Source: Craspedostauros australis (lineage: Eukaryota > Bacillariophyta > Bacillariophyceae > Mastogloiales > Achnanthaceae). From it: 64,000 bases of DNA. The position numbers and the translations under genes were made by a program. The notes below the pieces were generated by a model, which ran no database searches, was not told the origin of the DNA, and saw only the letters and a program-made list of their open reading frames with translations. Shown here piece after piece: positions 33,842-43,269 of the stretch (position 1 is its first letter; each line of letters opens with the position of its first letter). The stretch is taken from positions 248,001 through 312,000 of the forward strand of contig JAMXDE010000022.1 in NCBI GenBank assembly GCA_026770025.1, in the 5' to 3' direction.

Positions 33842-36800
33842 TCAACCTGACACATCCGTCAACACGGAAACACCATCGTCTTCATGGTCTTCTTCAAGAC
33901 GATGGCTTTGCTGCATCGTGCCGCTATGATCGTTGGACATGTGCCCCATGCCGCCCCCTCTCCCGGAAACGCTGCCCTTCCCTGAACTTTGCATCCATTT
34001 GGTCTTGTGACCGTTCACATCCACTCCAGCCCGCCACTTCGATGATCGTCCATTTCGTGAAGACGGTGCATCAGCCATGGACCCCATTGTGTTGTGGATG
34101 TCGACTTGGACAACCCGTTGATGAGCATTCTTGTGGTCACCACCTTGAAGCTGCGCTTCGCCACGCCCATCTCCAATGTCCAAGTACTTGGATCTGCGGT
34201 CTTGGATATCTTTGACCTTGATGGAGCAGCCCCACTCCCTGTAGTATTGTACAGCTTGTGCCATATACTTACAGATTGAATCGTGGAGAGAGGTCCGCAA
34301 AGCGTACATGTCCGGGCTGGGCTTGTTGCGAGCGACTCTCCCGAGCGCTCGAATGAAGTGTTCGGCAGCTTGCTCGCATGCAATGGCGCAATGATGAATC
34401 AACGATGCCTTCTGAGCCACGACGATGGCCACGGCGTAGGCGTCTTCTGCGCGGCGGATGGCTGCGAGGTCGGATCCTTTGGCCTTCAGGGAGAGCCTCT
34501 CGGCCTTGAGCAACTGCAAGAGGCTCGTTGCATTGCTTCCCTTGTTGATGACAAAGGCTCTGGCAAGGCCGATTTGCCGCTTCAGCTCCTTCTTGTGTTT
34601 GGCCTTGCCTGTGGCGAGATACAAGGCCGACGAGGAGAGTCCTTGGGCGAGGATGACGGTCATCTCGTAGCCATAGTTCTTGGAGTGGTCTGGCAAGCCA
34701 TAGTACAGCTTCGTCATTTGCTGTGTGAGTTCGTATTTGCGCAAGAAGATGGTCGGCAATAGCAAAGCAGGGTATCTCGCTACCAACCAATTTGTGTCAC
34801 TGACACGTTTCTTCAGGTCCTGCTGTGTGTGTCTCTTGATGGCATCCCAATCGATTGGTTGGTCACCAGTCAAGTATTGCGCCACCGTCAATAATGTCAC
34901 AGATAGGTCACTGTTCATTTTGACATTGTAGACTTGGTATTGCCGGAGGACATGCTCCAGACTTCCCACCAAAGGCTGAAGCTTGCATCCCAAGTAAAAC
35001 TTCAACGCGGTGCAGCTCTGAAGGTTCAACAGTCCTAGCTCGAAGTTCCCAGATTCCATTCCAAGGGAATAACCTTGGTTCAGGGCGTTGGTGCATTTGC
35101 TACGGGGCTCACTGCTTACGTAGATCGCTGCAGACGCGACTGCATGAACCCAAGCAATCTCTTCCGGCCCACCTACGACCCGCAAGAGCTTGTGCGCAAT
35201 GCCAGCACATCGCATGACCAAACTTCGATCTTCGTTGCAGATATCGAAGATGATGCTCAGCACCGCAAATGCTGGTACAGAGTCATCGCAGATGCCACAT
35301 CGCAATGTCATGCGGATCTGTTTCAGCGCGTGCACAAGCCATTGCAGCCAGGCACCAGAGAAGAAGGAACGGAATTCAGTTTCGTGGACGAACTTCATCG
35401 CCATGATTGTTCTGAACTCGCTTTGAACCGGGAGATTCAGAATGTCCTCGTCTGTGTTGTTCTTGAGGAAGGCCTTGATCCGCATGAGATCATTCGCCAC
35501 GTGGAAAAGGTAAAACCGTCGAGGAGACTCGCCCAAATTCCGTGCTACGGATAGGCTCATCGAAAGAGACTCTGCCACCTTGCCCTCTCGTCCAAGTGCC
35601 TTGGCCATGACGAAGTAGGTCGGGAGCTTGTCATCCAGCGTCCGTGCCTTCTTGATGATGGCATTGCCAATGTTATGACCGGTCTCGAAGTTGCCCAACG
35701 AGAGTTCCACCTCCGATCGGCATCGGAACACCTCCAGACATAGATCGTAATGATCCTCCCATGGATTGCGCACGCGCTGCAGCGCTACGGATGCCTTCTT
35801 CAGGTAGGTGGCCGCTGATGACAGCGCGGCCATCTGGAGTGCCTTCTGGCCGACTTCGAGGTTGAAGGTGACGAGGAACAGATGATCCTTGGTTGGCATG
35901 CTGTTGAGATGATCAGCCGCAATGAAGAGCAGACTATCAACATCTCTGATGAGATGCTGATCATACTGCTGCTGGTGATGATGATGATGATGATGGTGGC
36001 CTGCATGATTGGTGCCTGTAGGTCCTTCGGCATCGTCGTGTCCCTGTTGATCTTCCTCTTGATCTTCATCTTGATCAGCGATCAATGTCTCTGCTGCTGC
36101 TGCGGCTGCTGTCGTTTTGGACTTTCGGTATATGTCCAGCAGACAGTGACCGATCTGCAACCGAAGCTTGTTGCGGGCCTCACCAAACGGAATCAACCCA
36201 TGTGCTGCCTGCTGGACACGATCATGTGCGAAGTGATACCGACTCTCGCCGATGGAGTTCGTGACGAGGCCCTCCAGAAGAGCCTTGTCCAGAACAGAGT
36301 GCAGTCGATCGATCGTCCATGCGGAAGCTTCCGGTATGGTCATCTGCGCGACTCCTCCTTCTGCTGTCACTCCTTCTCGTCCTCTGTGGAACATCATATC
36401 CAGCCCGCCGTGATCATCCACATGCTGCAACACCACCTGCAGCACATGGATATCGAAGGTTGATCGAATGTAGGCTGCGACTGATAGAGCATATTGGAGA
36501 TCATGTGGTTGATCCTTGAGCTGCATCTCGATGATGGCCACGATGTTGTCACCGATGGGAAGATCGCTACCGCCACCGGTGGATTGATTCAGATCCCATT
36601 CCCATCTCTTGGAGTTGCGATTGTGGAGGATGATGCCCCGTCTCTTGAGCTCTTCGATGGCCTGAAGCGTGAAGTAGACGTTGCCGTGGGTCTTGTTGTG
36701 GATCTTGGATACCAGCACCTTGAGGTCGTCGTCATCGCGGGATCGATGAAGGAGGCGAGACAGCCACTGGGTGCAGTCTGTCACGGATAAATCACCCAGA

Positions 36801-38158
36801 GTGATCTGCTCCAGTTGTCTGGTGCTCGGGTTGATGTCGATGTTGACGTCGATGTTGACATCAATGTTGACATCATCCTGGGACAGCAGCCGGTCGAGAA
36901 ACGATGTTTGCAAGGGTGCATATGGCGAGAGTTCCATTGCTTGATGGTTGTGAGGATCTGTCTCCTGTCGGATCGCACCGAGCAACATGAAGTTGTTGAG
37001 ACCAGTATCGGTGAGAAGGGACGCCAGAAGATCCAGTCCGGCTGCGGATGACCATTGCAGATCGTCAAGGAAGAGGTAGACGGGTCGTTGCGGAGTGGAG
37101 ATGGCCTTCATGAACTGGATGAAGATGTAGCACAGCCGGTTCCATGCACTCTGGGAGCTAGTTGTGGCTGCGTTGTTACTGGTATCTCCGCCAACGTCAA
37201 CTACCTCCGACATGGCGTGGCCAAGCACGCTGTTGGTGGATACGGATCGATTGCTCAGGTCATTGTTGGATGTGGCACGCTGCACGCTTCTCTTTGATGG
37301 AGTTGATGTGCCGGTCATGACACTCGAGGATGATCCCACAGTGTCGGAGACCAGTATCGACAGAGATGGGACGACTGCGATCAAAGCTGCCATGGCCGAG
37401 TGATTGTGAGCCGGAGTGCCGATGTGCATCTGGCTGACCGAGTCGTCGTGAGTGATGTTGTCTTGGTCTTGGTCGGCGACGTCGATGTCTGTGGCGAATG
37501 CGCTTTGTACGCATCGTCGCACTCGCTCGAGCTCATCAGCAGACCCTTGCTGGAGCTGGGTCGTGAAGTCATCGAGTGCTTGGATGATGGCGGAGAATGG
37601 ATCATTACTGCCAGTGTACTCGTCGTACTTTCCACGCATCATGTAGCAGCAGGAGCATCGTTGTTGTGCCTGCTGCTGATCTTGGTGCTCATCTGAGTGC
37701 TTGTTTGACTGGCCTCTGACCCCGCAGGAGCAGCATGTTTGATTGAGAAAGTGCTCGATGAGCAGGGACTTTCCGGTTCCGCTGGTTCCCCAAACCAAGG
37801 CAGCTGGGAAGATGAGTTGGTTGTCGTGGATGCGCTGTCGGGTGTTGCGCAGATGCTGCAGCTCTTCATCTCTTCCGAAGAAGAAGAAGTCAGCGCTAAG
37901 TTGATTCGGGACGTGCGGAGGCATCGCCGCGAAACTGGACGAAGACACGGAATCTGTTTCCTCAGTTTCGCTCGACTTGAGAGCCGGGGTGATAGTGGAG
38001 CTGGCCTCCGTTGAAGTTGTCTGTTGCGGAGTGTCGGCTGAAGACGACTCCGTACCTGTAGAGCTATCATAGGTGGTGCACATGTTGTCCTTCATGGTGG
38101 TACGACTACTAGTATTGAATGCAGTGTTGGCGGTGCTCTTGGCTTTATCAGTGTTCAT
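33842..38158 (-). CDS. STAND-type (AAA_16/PknK-like) ATPase with helical repeats, paralogue 2
   Basis: A single-exon gene of 1438 residues starting at the ATG at 38158 (MNTDKAKS). The frame stays open upstream into the inserted LTR, with an ATG at 38467, but that extension is LTR and leader sequence and is not taken as native. Domain order is as in paralogue 1: Ser/Thr-rich N-terminus, FGRDEEL entry, Walker A WGTSGTGKS, Walker B LFLDDLQW, helical C-terminal half and acidic tail ending in a Val-Ser-Val motif (DDGVSVLTDVSG; paralogue 1 ends DDVSVLTYGSH). The C-terminal ~450 residues differ widely from paralogue 1, while the central part is nearly the same. It carries an expanded VNID repeat where paralogue 1 has one unit. 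A copia element is inserted about 240 bp upstream. Confidence 0.8.
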   Translation of the reverse strand: MNTDKAKSTANTAFNTSSRTTMKDNMCTTYDSSTGTESSSADTPQQTTSTEASSTITPALKSSETEETDSVSSSSFAAMPPHVPNQLSADFFFFGRDEELQHLRNTRQRIHDNQLIFPAALVWGTSGTGKSLLIEHFLNQTCCSCGVRGQSNKHSDEHQDQQQAQQRCSCCYMMRGKYDEYTGSNDPFSAIIQALDDFTTQLQQGSADELERVRRCVQSAFATDIDVADQDQDNITHDDSVSQMHIGTPAHNHSAMAALIAVVPSLSILVSDTVGSSSSVMTGTSTPSKRSVQRATSNNDLSNRSVSTNSVLGHAMSEVVDVGGDTSNNAATTSSQSAWNRLCYIFIQFMKAISTPQRPVYLFLDDLQWSSAAGLDLLASLLTDTGLNNFMLLGAIRQETDPHNHQAMELSPYAPLQTSFLDRLLSQDDVNIDVNIDVNIDINPSTRQLEQITLGDLSVTDCTQWLSRLLHRSRDDDDLKVLVSKIHNKTHGNVYFTLQAIEELKRRGIILHNRNSKRWEWDLNQSTGGGSDLPIGDNIVAIIEMQLKDQPHDLQYALSVAAYIRSTFDIHVLQVVLQHVDDHGGLDMMFHRGREGVTAEGGVAQMTIPEASAWTIDRLHSVLDKALLEGLVTNSIGESRYHFAHDRVQQAAHGLIPFGEARNKLRLQIGHCLLDIYRKSKTTAAAAAAETLIADQDEDQEEDQQGHDDAEGPTGTNHAGHHHHHHHHQQQYDQHLIRDVDSLLFIAADHLNSMPTKDHLFLVTFNLEVGQKALQMAALSSAATYLKKASVALQRVRNPWEDHYDLCLEVFRCRSEVELSLGNFETGHNIGNAIIKKARTLDDKLPTYFVMAKALGREGKVAESLSMSLSVARNLGESPRRFYLFHVANDLMRIKAFLKNNTDEDILNLPVQSEFRTIMAMKFVHETEFRSFFSGAWLQWLVHALKQIRMTLRCGICDDSVPAFAVLSIIFDICNEDRSLVMRCAGIAHKLLRVVGGPEEIAWVHAVASAAIYVSSEPRSKCTNALNQGYSLGMESGNFELGLLNLQSCTALKFYLGCKLQPLVGSLEHVLRQYQVYNVKMNSDLSVTLLTVAQYLTGDQPIDWDAIKRHTQQDLKKRVSDTNWLVARYPALLLPTIFLRKYELTQQMTKLYYGLPDHSKNYGYEMTVILAQGLSSSALYLATGKAKHKKELKRQIGLARAFVINKGSNATSLLQLLKAERLSLKAKGSDLAAIRRAEDAYAVAIVVAQKASLIHHCAIACEQAAEHFIRALGRVARNKPSPDMYALRTSLHDSICKYMAQAVQYYREWGCSIKVKDIQDRRSKYLDIGDGRGEAQLQGGDHKNAHQRVVQVDIHNTMGSMADAPSSRNGRSSKWRAGVDVNGHKTKWMQSSGKGSVSGRGGGMGHMSNDHSGTMQQSHRLEEDHEDDGVSVLTDVSG
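35247..37921 (-). repeat. near-identical block shared with 28178-30831
   Basis: This is the partner of the block in paralogue 1. It is longer because of in-frame repeat expansion (the VNID units near 36840 and His/Asp codons near 35985). Confidence 0.85.
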
Positions 38159-38395
38159 TTTATGACATGCATAATCGTGCCTTTGTTGGTGGTGCTGTGG
38201 GTGCTGATACTGAAGACGTGATGCATTTGGCGGCGTGTGATGTCTCACCGACCCCAACGAAGGAACAATGTCATGACGGTCATCCGCGAGAGTGATGATG
38301 CCAACTGTCGAAGTGCACATACTCGTAACGAGGATGCCGTGAGCCACAACCAACGTCACCACAACGCGGATGTGACTTGTCAACTTCCCCGGGCT

Positions 38396-38400
38396 GATCC
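38396..38400 (+). repeat. left target-site duplication GATCC
   Basis: This 5-bp direct repeat immediately precedes the left LTR; the same five bases follow the right LTR. Confidence 0.9.
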
Positions 38401-38412
38401 TAATTGCTACGG

Positions 38413-38451
<39 letters not shown>

Positions 38452-38650
38452 GTTGAGTTGTGCCCATTAAGAGGGCCCATGGAAGGTCCCATGGGATTGT
38501 GAGCTTATTCTACTGTGGTCTTGACTTTGCGTCAAGTTTGCTAAATGTTGCGTGCGTTGCAGGCGCTCCTAATCGTGGCGTTGCTAGCGCAGCGGCGTAC
38601 TGGTTCGGGTCTGGTGTCGTATCGACCAGCTGGACTAATTCATGATAACA
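38401..38650 (-). repeat. 3' LTR of the copia element
   Basis: On the element strand it begins TGTTATCATG and ends GCAATTA. It contains a GT microsatellite at about 38417-38449, longer than in the partner LTR. It points toward the start of STAND paralogue 2. Confidence 0.93.
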
Positions 38651-38673
38651 CTCGCCCTCAGGTGTTGATTGCG

Positions 38674-41600
38674 TTACCAACCCATGATCAGCTTTCGGGC
38701 TGCCACGAATTTGGCTCGCGCCAATGGCTTCGTCATGATGTCGGCTTTCTGCAGAGTTGAAACGATGTACTTGATTTCGAAGGATCCTTTCTTGAGGTGA
38801 GATCGAAACCAATGGTATTTGATGGCGATGTGTTTTGATCTTGGTGTCATCCGCGGCGGCTCTGTTGTTGCTAAGGTGATGGCTGCTTGGTTATCCTCGT
38901 AGATGGTGGTCAGTTCCGATTCTGCTGTTGATTTGATGTGGAAGGTGTGCATGAGTTGTTTGAGAGCATTCTTGAGCGGTATGACTGATCTCATTGCGGT
39001 TGAAAGTGCGATGTACTCTGCTTCTTGTGTTGACATGGCGATTTCGGACTGAATCTTGGATTTCCAAATAATGGGCATATTACCAAGGGTGATGATGAAT
39101 CCAGTGCGGGATCGGACGGAGTTAGGATCTTGAGGATCTTCCTTGCCCCAGACTCCGGCAAAGTCGGCGTCAACGTAGCAGTCCATGGAGCCGATTGCTG
39201 ATCGTTTAACTTGGATGCCTTGGTCTTTCGTTCCGAGGAGGTAGCGTCCGATGCGTTTGAGTGCAAGTTCATGAGGATGTTTCGGATCGTGGCTGAATCG
39301 AGCGCATTGATTGATGGCAAATGCGCAGTCTGGTCTTGTGTTCGTGCCAAGATACATCATCATTCCCAATACGGATCTGTAATTGAATTGATTGGAAATG
39401 GGATCAGCATCTGGATTCTTGCCAAGAGTGGCGTCTGCTGGAGTTACGCGGGAGGATCCTTGTTGCAGTCCGAGGGCTTCAATGACTTTGGCTGTGAGGC
39501 CAGGCTGAGAAAGCTTGATTTGGTCATCGTTGGATTTCTCGATCTTTATACCGAGGTATGCAGAGAGATCTCCTTCGCATGTGAGGTCAAAACCTTCTTG
39601 ATGCAGCTGTTGGATAGTCGATTGAACGATTTCCATCGTTGTGCCACAGAGGATTGCATCATCCACGTAGACGCAAATGATGATGTTGCTCTTGAGGAAC
39701 AGACAGGGATCTTGCTCGGCCATTCTGAATCCAAATTTGTTGCTGATGAGGGCGTCGCGAAGATGTTCGTACCACAGGCGTGGTGCTCTTCGGTCGCCGT
39801 AAAGACTCTTGTTGACTTGTAGGATCGGGCGGTCCTTCTCTGGAATGTTTGGATTGTTGATAGGAATCGGTCCAGGAGGAGGAAGCATGTAGATGGGAGC
39901 AGGCAGATGAGATTGAACAAATGCGTTTTTGAAATCAATTGATTGAGTGTGCAGTCCATGTTCGATCATCAGTGCGAATATCAGACGTATGGAACTCCAT
40001 TCAACAACGGGAGCAAATGTTTCGTTTCTGTCTCGCCCTGTTCGTTGCTGTTGGTCTCCTCGTACGCAGAGACGAGCTTTGAGCTTCATAATGGATCCAT
40101 CTGGGAATCTCTTGCGACGAAACACCCAGGTTGAAGGGATGATTTCGTGGTTGATTGCCATTGACCGAGGAACCACGCGGAATGTCTTCTTGTCAAGAAG
40201 CTGTTCGATTTCAGCATTCATTGCTTTTCGCCATGTGACTCGTTCGTTTAGGTCAGGGCAGTTCAGGACGTCGGCAAGGGATGGATGATCGTCGTCGTGC
40301 GCTTTGGCTTGGAGAATGAGAGGGTCCATATCGTAGATTTCGTTGAGAGTCGGACTGGTAGACGCTTCCAGTAGGATCTGGTAACGGCTTGGGATGTCGA
40401 AGTTGTCGTTGATGTCCCAATTGAGGTTTTGGAAGAAGAGTGGTGATGTCTGTGGTCGAGGTCCGCGCCCGCGGCAGAGAGCATGAATGCGATGAAAGAC
40501 GGTGTTGCGAGAGGTTGCTTCGTTCTGGCGGTAGCGAGCGGGTCTGCGAATGCGTCGTCCGGATCGAGATCGTCTGACTGGCGAGTTGTCTTCGACCGTT
40601 GGTGGCTCTGGCTGTGGCATGCCAGTGTTGTTGTCATCATCAAGGGAAGGATCTGGTGGTGGTATGCCAGCGTTGTCGTCCTCGTTGCCGCTGTCCACTT
40701 CGGTGCCAGGCGGTAGATCATGGATGCTTGTATCGGGTGATGTGCGAGGGACGAATCCGTCGTCGTCATTTCCGATGATTGTTGCCGGCGGATGAATGAG
40801 CGGAGGCATGCGTGGTTCGGGGCGATGCTGGCGATTCCATTCTTCTCGTTCTTTGTCGGTCATGAATTCGGGATCTCCGTCAGGCAGAGGTCCGTCAATT
40901 TCTTCATCGTGGTCTTCGGCGTAGTTATCGCTTTCGAAACGGATGATGTCATGCCAGTTGGGGTCGATGTTGTCTTCTCTGTCGTCAGTTGTTGCGATGG
41001 TAGAAAAGCGTTCGTCGAAGGCGCAGTGATATTGGCTGCTGATGTGGCCGGTGCGAGGATTGAGGATGGATGCGACGGTTGAGGAGAACTCGCGGTTGAA
41101 GCCAAGGAATTGGCCCATCCGCGCTCTTGCTTCCCATTTTGGAATCTTGTTTTTGTCTTGTAGGTTCTTGTGCAGGACGTATACTGGGCAACCCCATACG
41201 CGCGATCGCTGGAGCATCACACAGCTGTCATCAGATCCCGTGAACTTCGCCATGGGAGAGCTGTTGGAGTTTCGCTGCGGAATGTGGTTGTATGTCCAGG
41301 TGGCGTAGGTGACTGCGAGTGGCCAAAGCTCGACATCGAATTGGTCGGGCCAGTGGAGGCTGACGTGAATGAGCATTGCTCTTGCCCTGTTCATGATGAC
41401 TCGGATAGCGACCTCTGCAGCTCTATTTTGATGGTGCGCTCCTTGCGACGCAAACTGGATGCTTTGATTGGCAGTCAACGATTCGCGGAAGGCGCGGGAG
41501 GAGAGAGACCCTTGGTCCGTATGGTACATCTTGATGGACACGTTGCTCTGGCTGGCAATGTACTCGAAGTCGTTCTTGGCTTGGATGGTATCGTGTGCGC

Positions 41601-43269
41601 CGAGAGATGCCTGATGGAAGGTATGGATGAACCCGCTGTAGTGGTCATAGAAGATGGTTCCGCCAACATATTTGCTGGATACGGGTTCGCGCCCTTTGGT
41701 GTGTTCGAGGCGTCCTTTCACTGCAACGTGGTAGTGATCCACAGAGACGAGGTGACCTGGTTTGGTTGTGTTTGGAGCAATTGGACGTTGGTCTTCGGAT
41801 GGATGTGAGGTTCTTGTAGGTATTGGTCGACGCTTGGCCGTTGCGATGGCGCAGGCTTGGCAGAGTGGGTTAATGCAGTTGGCAGGTCCCTTTCCTCGCC
41901 CTGGAAGGCAAGGGGTCTCAATCCATCTTTGCGCAGGTCCGGAGAGACGTCTTACTCTGCGTGTAAGTCGATAAAGTTGTTTCACATGATCCATTCCGAG
42001 ATGTCCGAAGCGTTGATGATCCAGTAGCAGCTGTTTCTGATTTGCAGTGAGGTTCTTGTTTGCGGGTGACAGGACGGATGGAAGAGCGTGGGTGATTTGG
42101 CACTCAAAACAAGTGTGAGACTTGCATCGGCAGGGTATTGCATCCGGTTTGTCTGCGAGTTGGTGTTGAGGATCGCGCGCCAATGCGGTCGGAATATTCG
42201 TGAATGGATGGATAGGACAGTTCATTACGCTGCCATCCTCCAACTCGAATGAGAAGGATTCCGTGTCTCCGTAATAGGGTTGGCGATCGGTCTTGATGCT
42301 GTGGTATTGAGCGTAGGCTTGCGGAGAGAAGAGGCGGATGTGTGCTTCCTCCACGTAATGGGCTCTGGTTCGGACAGGTGCGATGTTTCCATTCAGGGAT
42401 AGCACTTGCCATTGGACGGTGCCTATGCCAGAGATTTGAAGTTTGCCGCTTGCTGTTTGGATGTCCCCGAAGTTACCGAGATGTGGTCCCGTTGTGAAGT
42501 CCTCCTTTCGATATGTCATGGAGAATGAGCACCCCGTGTCAAGGATGATGGGACACATGGCGCGTTTGTTGGTGAGACCGGGAGTATGGTAGTGACGGGA
42601 GACGAGAACGTCCATGAAGTTCGGTGCTTTGGATGCTTCATAGGCAGTGGAGGCCAGATAGGAGACGGCTTGCACCTGTGTTCGAAGCTTATCTGACTGA
42701 AGGGTGAAGAAGGATGGAGTGATCGAAAAGCAGTGCTTTGGTTGAGACGGAGGTAGAGACATTGCGCGTTGTTGGGCATCTGCGACAATGCGTCGGTTCA
42801 TCATGAATGAGTCAAACTCATCATGGAATCCGGAGAGATGAAGGAAGCGAGCTGGTAGCGGGTCGTTCTTGCGTGCGTGCTCGTCGTTCCATCCATCGCC
42901 AAAGAGCAGTTGATCGTAGTCGAGAGGCTGGTGTTTGTTGTAAATCCGTTGTTGGTGTTTCCAGCGATCGGTAGTGAGTGTTGAAAGGAAGAATAGTGTC
43001 GTCGATGGGATCATCACAGCGGATAGAAGGAAGAGACGACTCCAGAAGCCCATCCTCATACGTTGCGTAGAGGCGAATATGGTCGGTGGTGCTCTGGAGC
43101 GGCAGACTCGGTAGTTCTTGCGTCCGCGCATGATGTTGACGTGGTTGAAGGTTTGGTGACAGTTGGCGGATAATGCCAGGACGTATGCTGTGAATGTGGA
43201 TGCGAGCAGGTGCCAGAGGAGAGATGGGAATAGCAGGATCGGACTTACGACAATGAAAGCTGCCTTTAA
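38674..43269 (-). CDS. pol: copia Pol polyprotein (protease, integrase, RT, RNase H)
   Basis: The open frame is about 1531 codons from the predicted frameshift site; the first ATG is at 43131 (1485 residues). Numbered from that ATG, the aspartic protease LDTGC is at about 197-201. The integrase zinc region is HQRFGHLGMDHVKQL..CINPLCQAC, and its D-D-E core includes VSVDHYHV and YHTDQGS. RT has WVFRRKRFPDGSI, DFKNAFVQS and the catalytic YVDDAIL. RNase H has YVDADFAGVWG, STQEAEYIAL and EDNQAAI. These are all standard Ty1/copia signatures in the standard order. The N-terminal part has two hydrophobic stretches, one before and one after the ATG. All motifs look intact, so the protein should be functional. 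Confidence 0.92.
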   Translation of the reverse strand, partial: LKAAFIVVSPILLFPSLLWHLLASTFTAYVLALSANCHQTFNHVNIMRGRKNYRVCRSRAPPTIFASTQRMRMGFWSRLFLLSAVMIPSTTLFFLSTLTTDRWKHQQRIYNKHQPLDYDQLLFGDGWNDEHARKNDPLPARFLHLSGFHDEFDSFMMNRRIVADAQQRAMSLPPSQPKHCFSITPSFFTLQSDKLRTQVQAVSYLASTAYEASKAPNFMDVLVSRHYHTPGLTNKRAMCPIILDTGCSFSMTYRKEDFTTGPHLGNFGDIQTASGKLQISGIGTVQWQVLSLNGNIAPVRTRAHYVEEAHIRLFSPQAYAQYHSIKTDRQPYYGDTESFSFELEDGSVMNCPIHPFTNIPTALARDPQHQLADKPDAIPCRCKSHTCFECQITHALPSVLSPANKNLTANQKQLLLDHQRFGHLGMDHVKQLYRLTRRVRRLSGPAQRWIETPCLPGRGKGPANCINPLCQACAIATAKRRPIPTRTSHPSEDQRPIAPNTTKPGHLVSVDHYHVAVKGRLEHTKGREPVSSKYVGGTIFYDHYSGFIHTFHQASLGAHDTIQAKNDFEYIASQSNVSIKMYHTDQGSLSSRAFRESLTANQSIQFASQGAHHQNRAAEVAIRVIMNRARAMLIHVSLHWPDQFDVELWPLAVTYATWTYNHIPQRNSNSSPMAKFTGSDDSCVMLQRSRVWGCPVYVLHKNLQDKNKIPKWEARARMGQFLGFNREFSSTVASILNPRTGHISSQYHCAFDERFSTIATTDDREDNIDPNWHDIIRFESDNYAEDHDEEIDGPLPDGDPEFMTDKEREEWNRQHRPEPRMPPLIHPPATIIGNDDDGFVPRTSPDTSIHDLPPGTEVDSGNEDDNAGIPPPDPSLDDDNNTGMPQPEPPTVEDNSPVRRSRSGRRIRRPARYRQNEATSRNTVFHRIHALCRGRGPRPQTSPLFFQNLNWDINDNFDIPSRYQILLEASTSPTLNEIYDMDPLILQAKAHDDDHPSLADVLNCPDLNERVTWRKAMNAEIEQLLDKKTFRVVPRSMAINHEIIPSTWVFRRKRFPDGSIMKLKARLCVRGDQQQRTGRDRNETFAPVVEWSSIRLIFALMIEHGLHTQSIDFKNAFVQSHLPAPIYMLPPPGPIPINNPNIPEKDRPILQVNKSLYGDRRAPRLWYEHLRDALISNKFGFRMAEQDPCLFLKSNIIICVYVDDAILCGTTMEIVQSTIQQLHQEGFDLTCEGDLSAYLGIKIEKSNDDQIKLSQPGLTAKVIEALGLQQGSSRVTPADATLGKNPDADPISNQFNYRSVLGMMMYLGTNTRPDCAFAINQCARFSHDPKHPHELALKRIGRYLLGTKDQGIQVKRSAIGSMDCYVDADFAGVWGKEDPQDPNSVRSRTGFIITLGNMPIIWKSKIQSEIAMSTQEAEYIALSTAMRSVIPLKNALKQLMHTFHIKSTAESELTTIYEDNQAAITLATTEPPRMTPRSKHIAIKYHWFRSHLKKGSFEIKYIVSTLQKADIMTKPLARAKFVAARKLIMGW

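Noticed and set aside
38159-38467. N-terminal extension of STAND paralogue 2 starting MGTTQLHTHT
   Set aside because: Its first residues are encoded by the LTR and GT microsatellite. The native start is taken as 38158, though LTR-driven use is reported as a finding.
41170-41808. 212-codon plus-strand frame within pol
   Set aside because: Antisense to the copia integrase region; no independent evidence.
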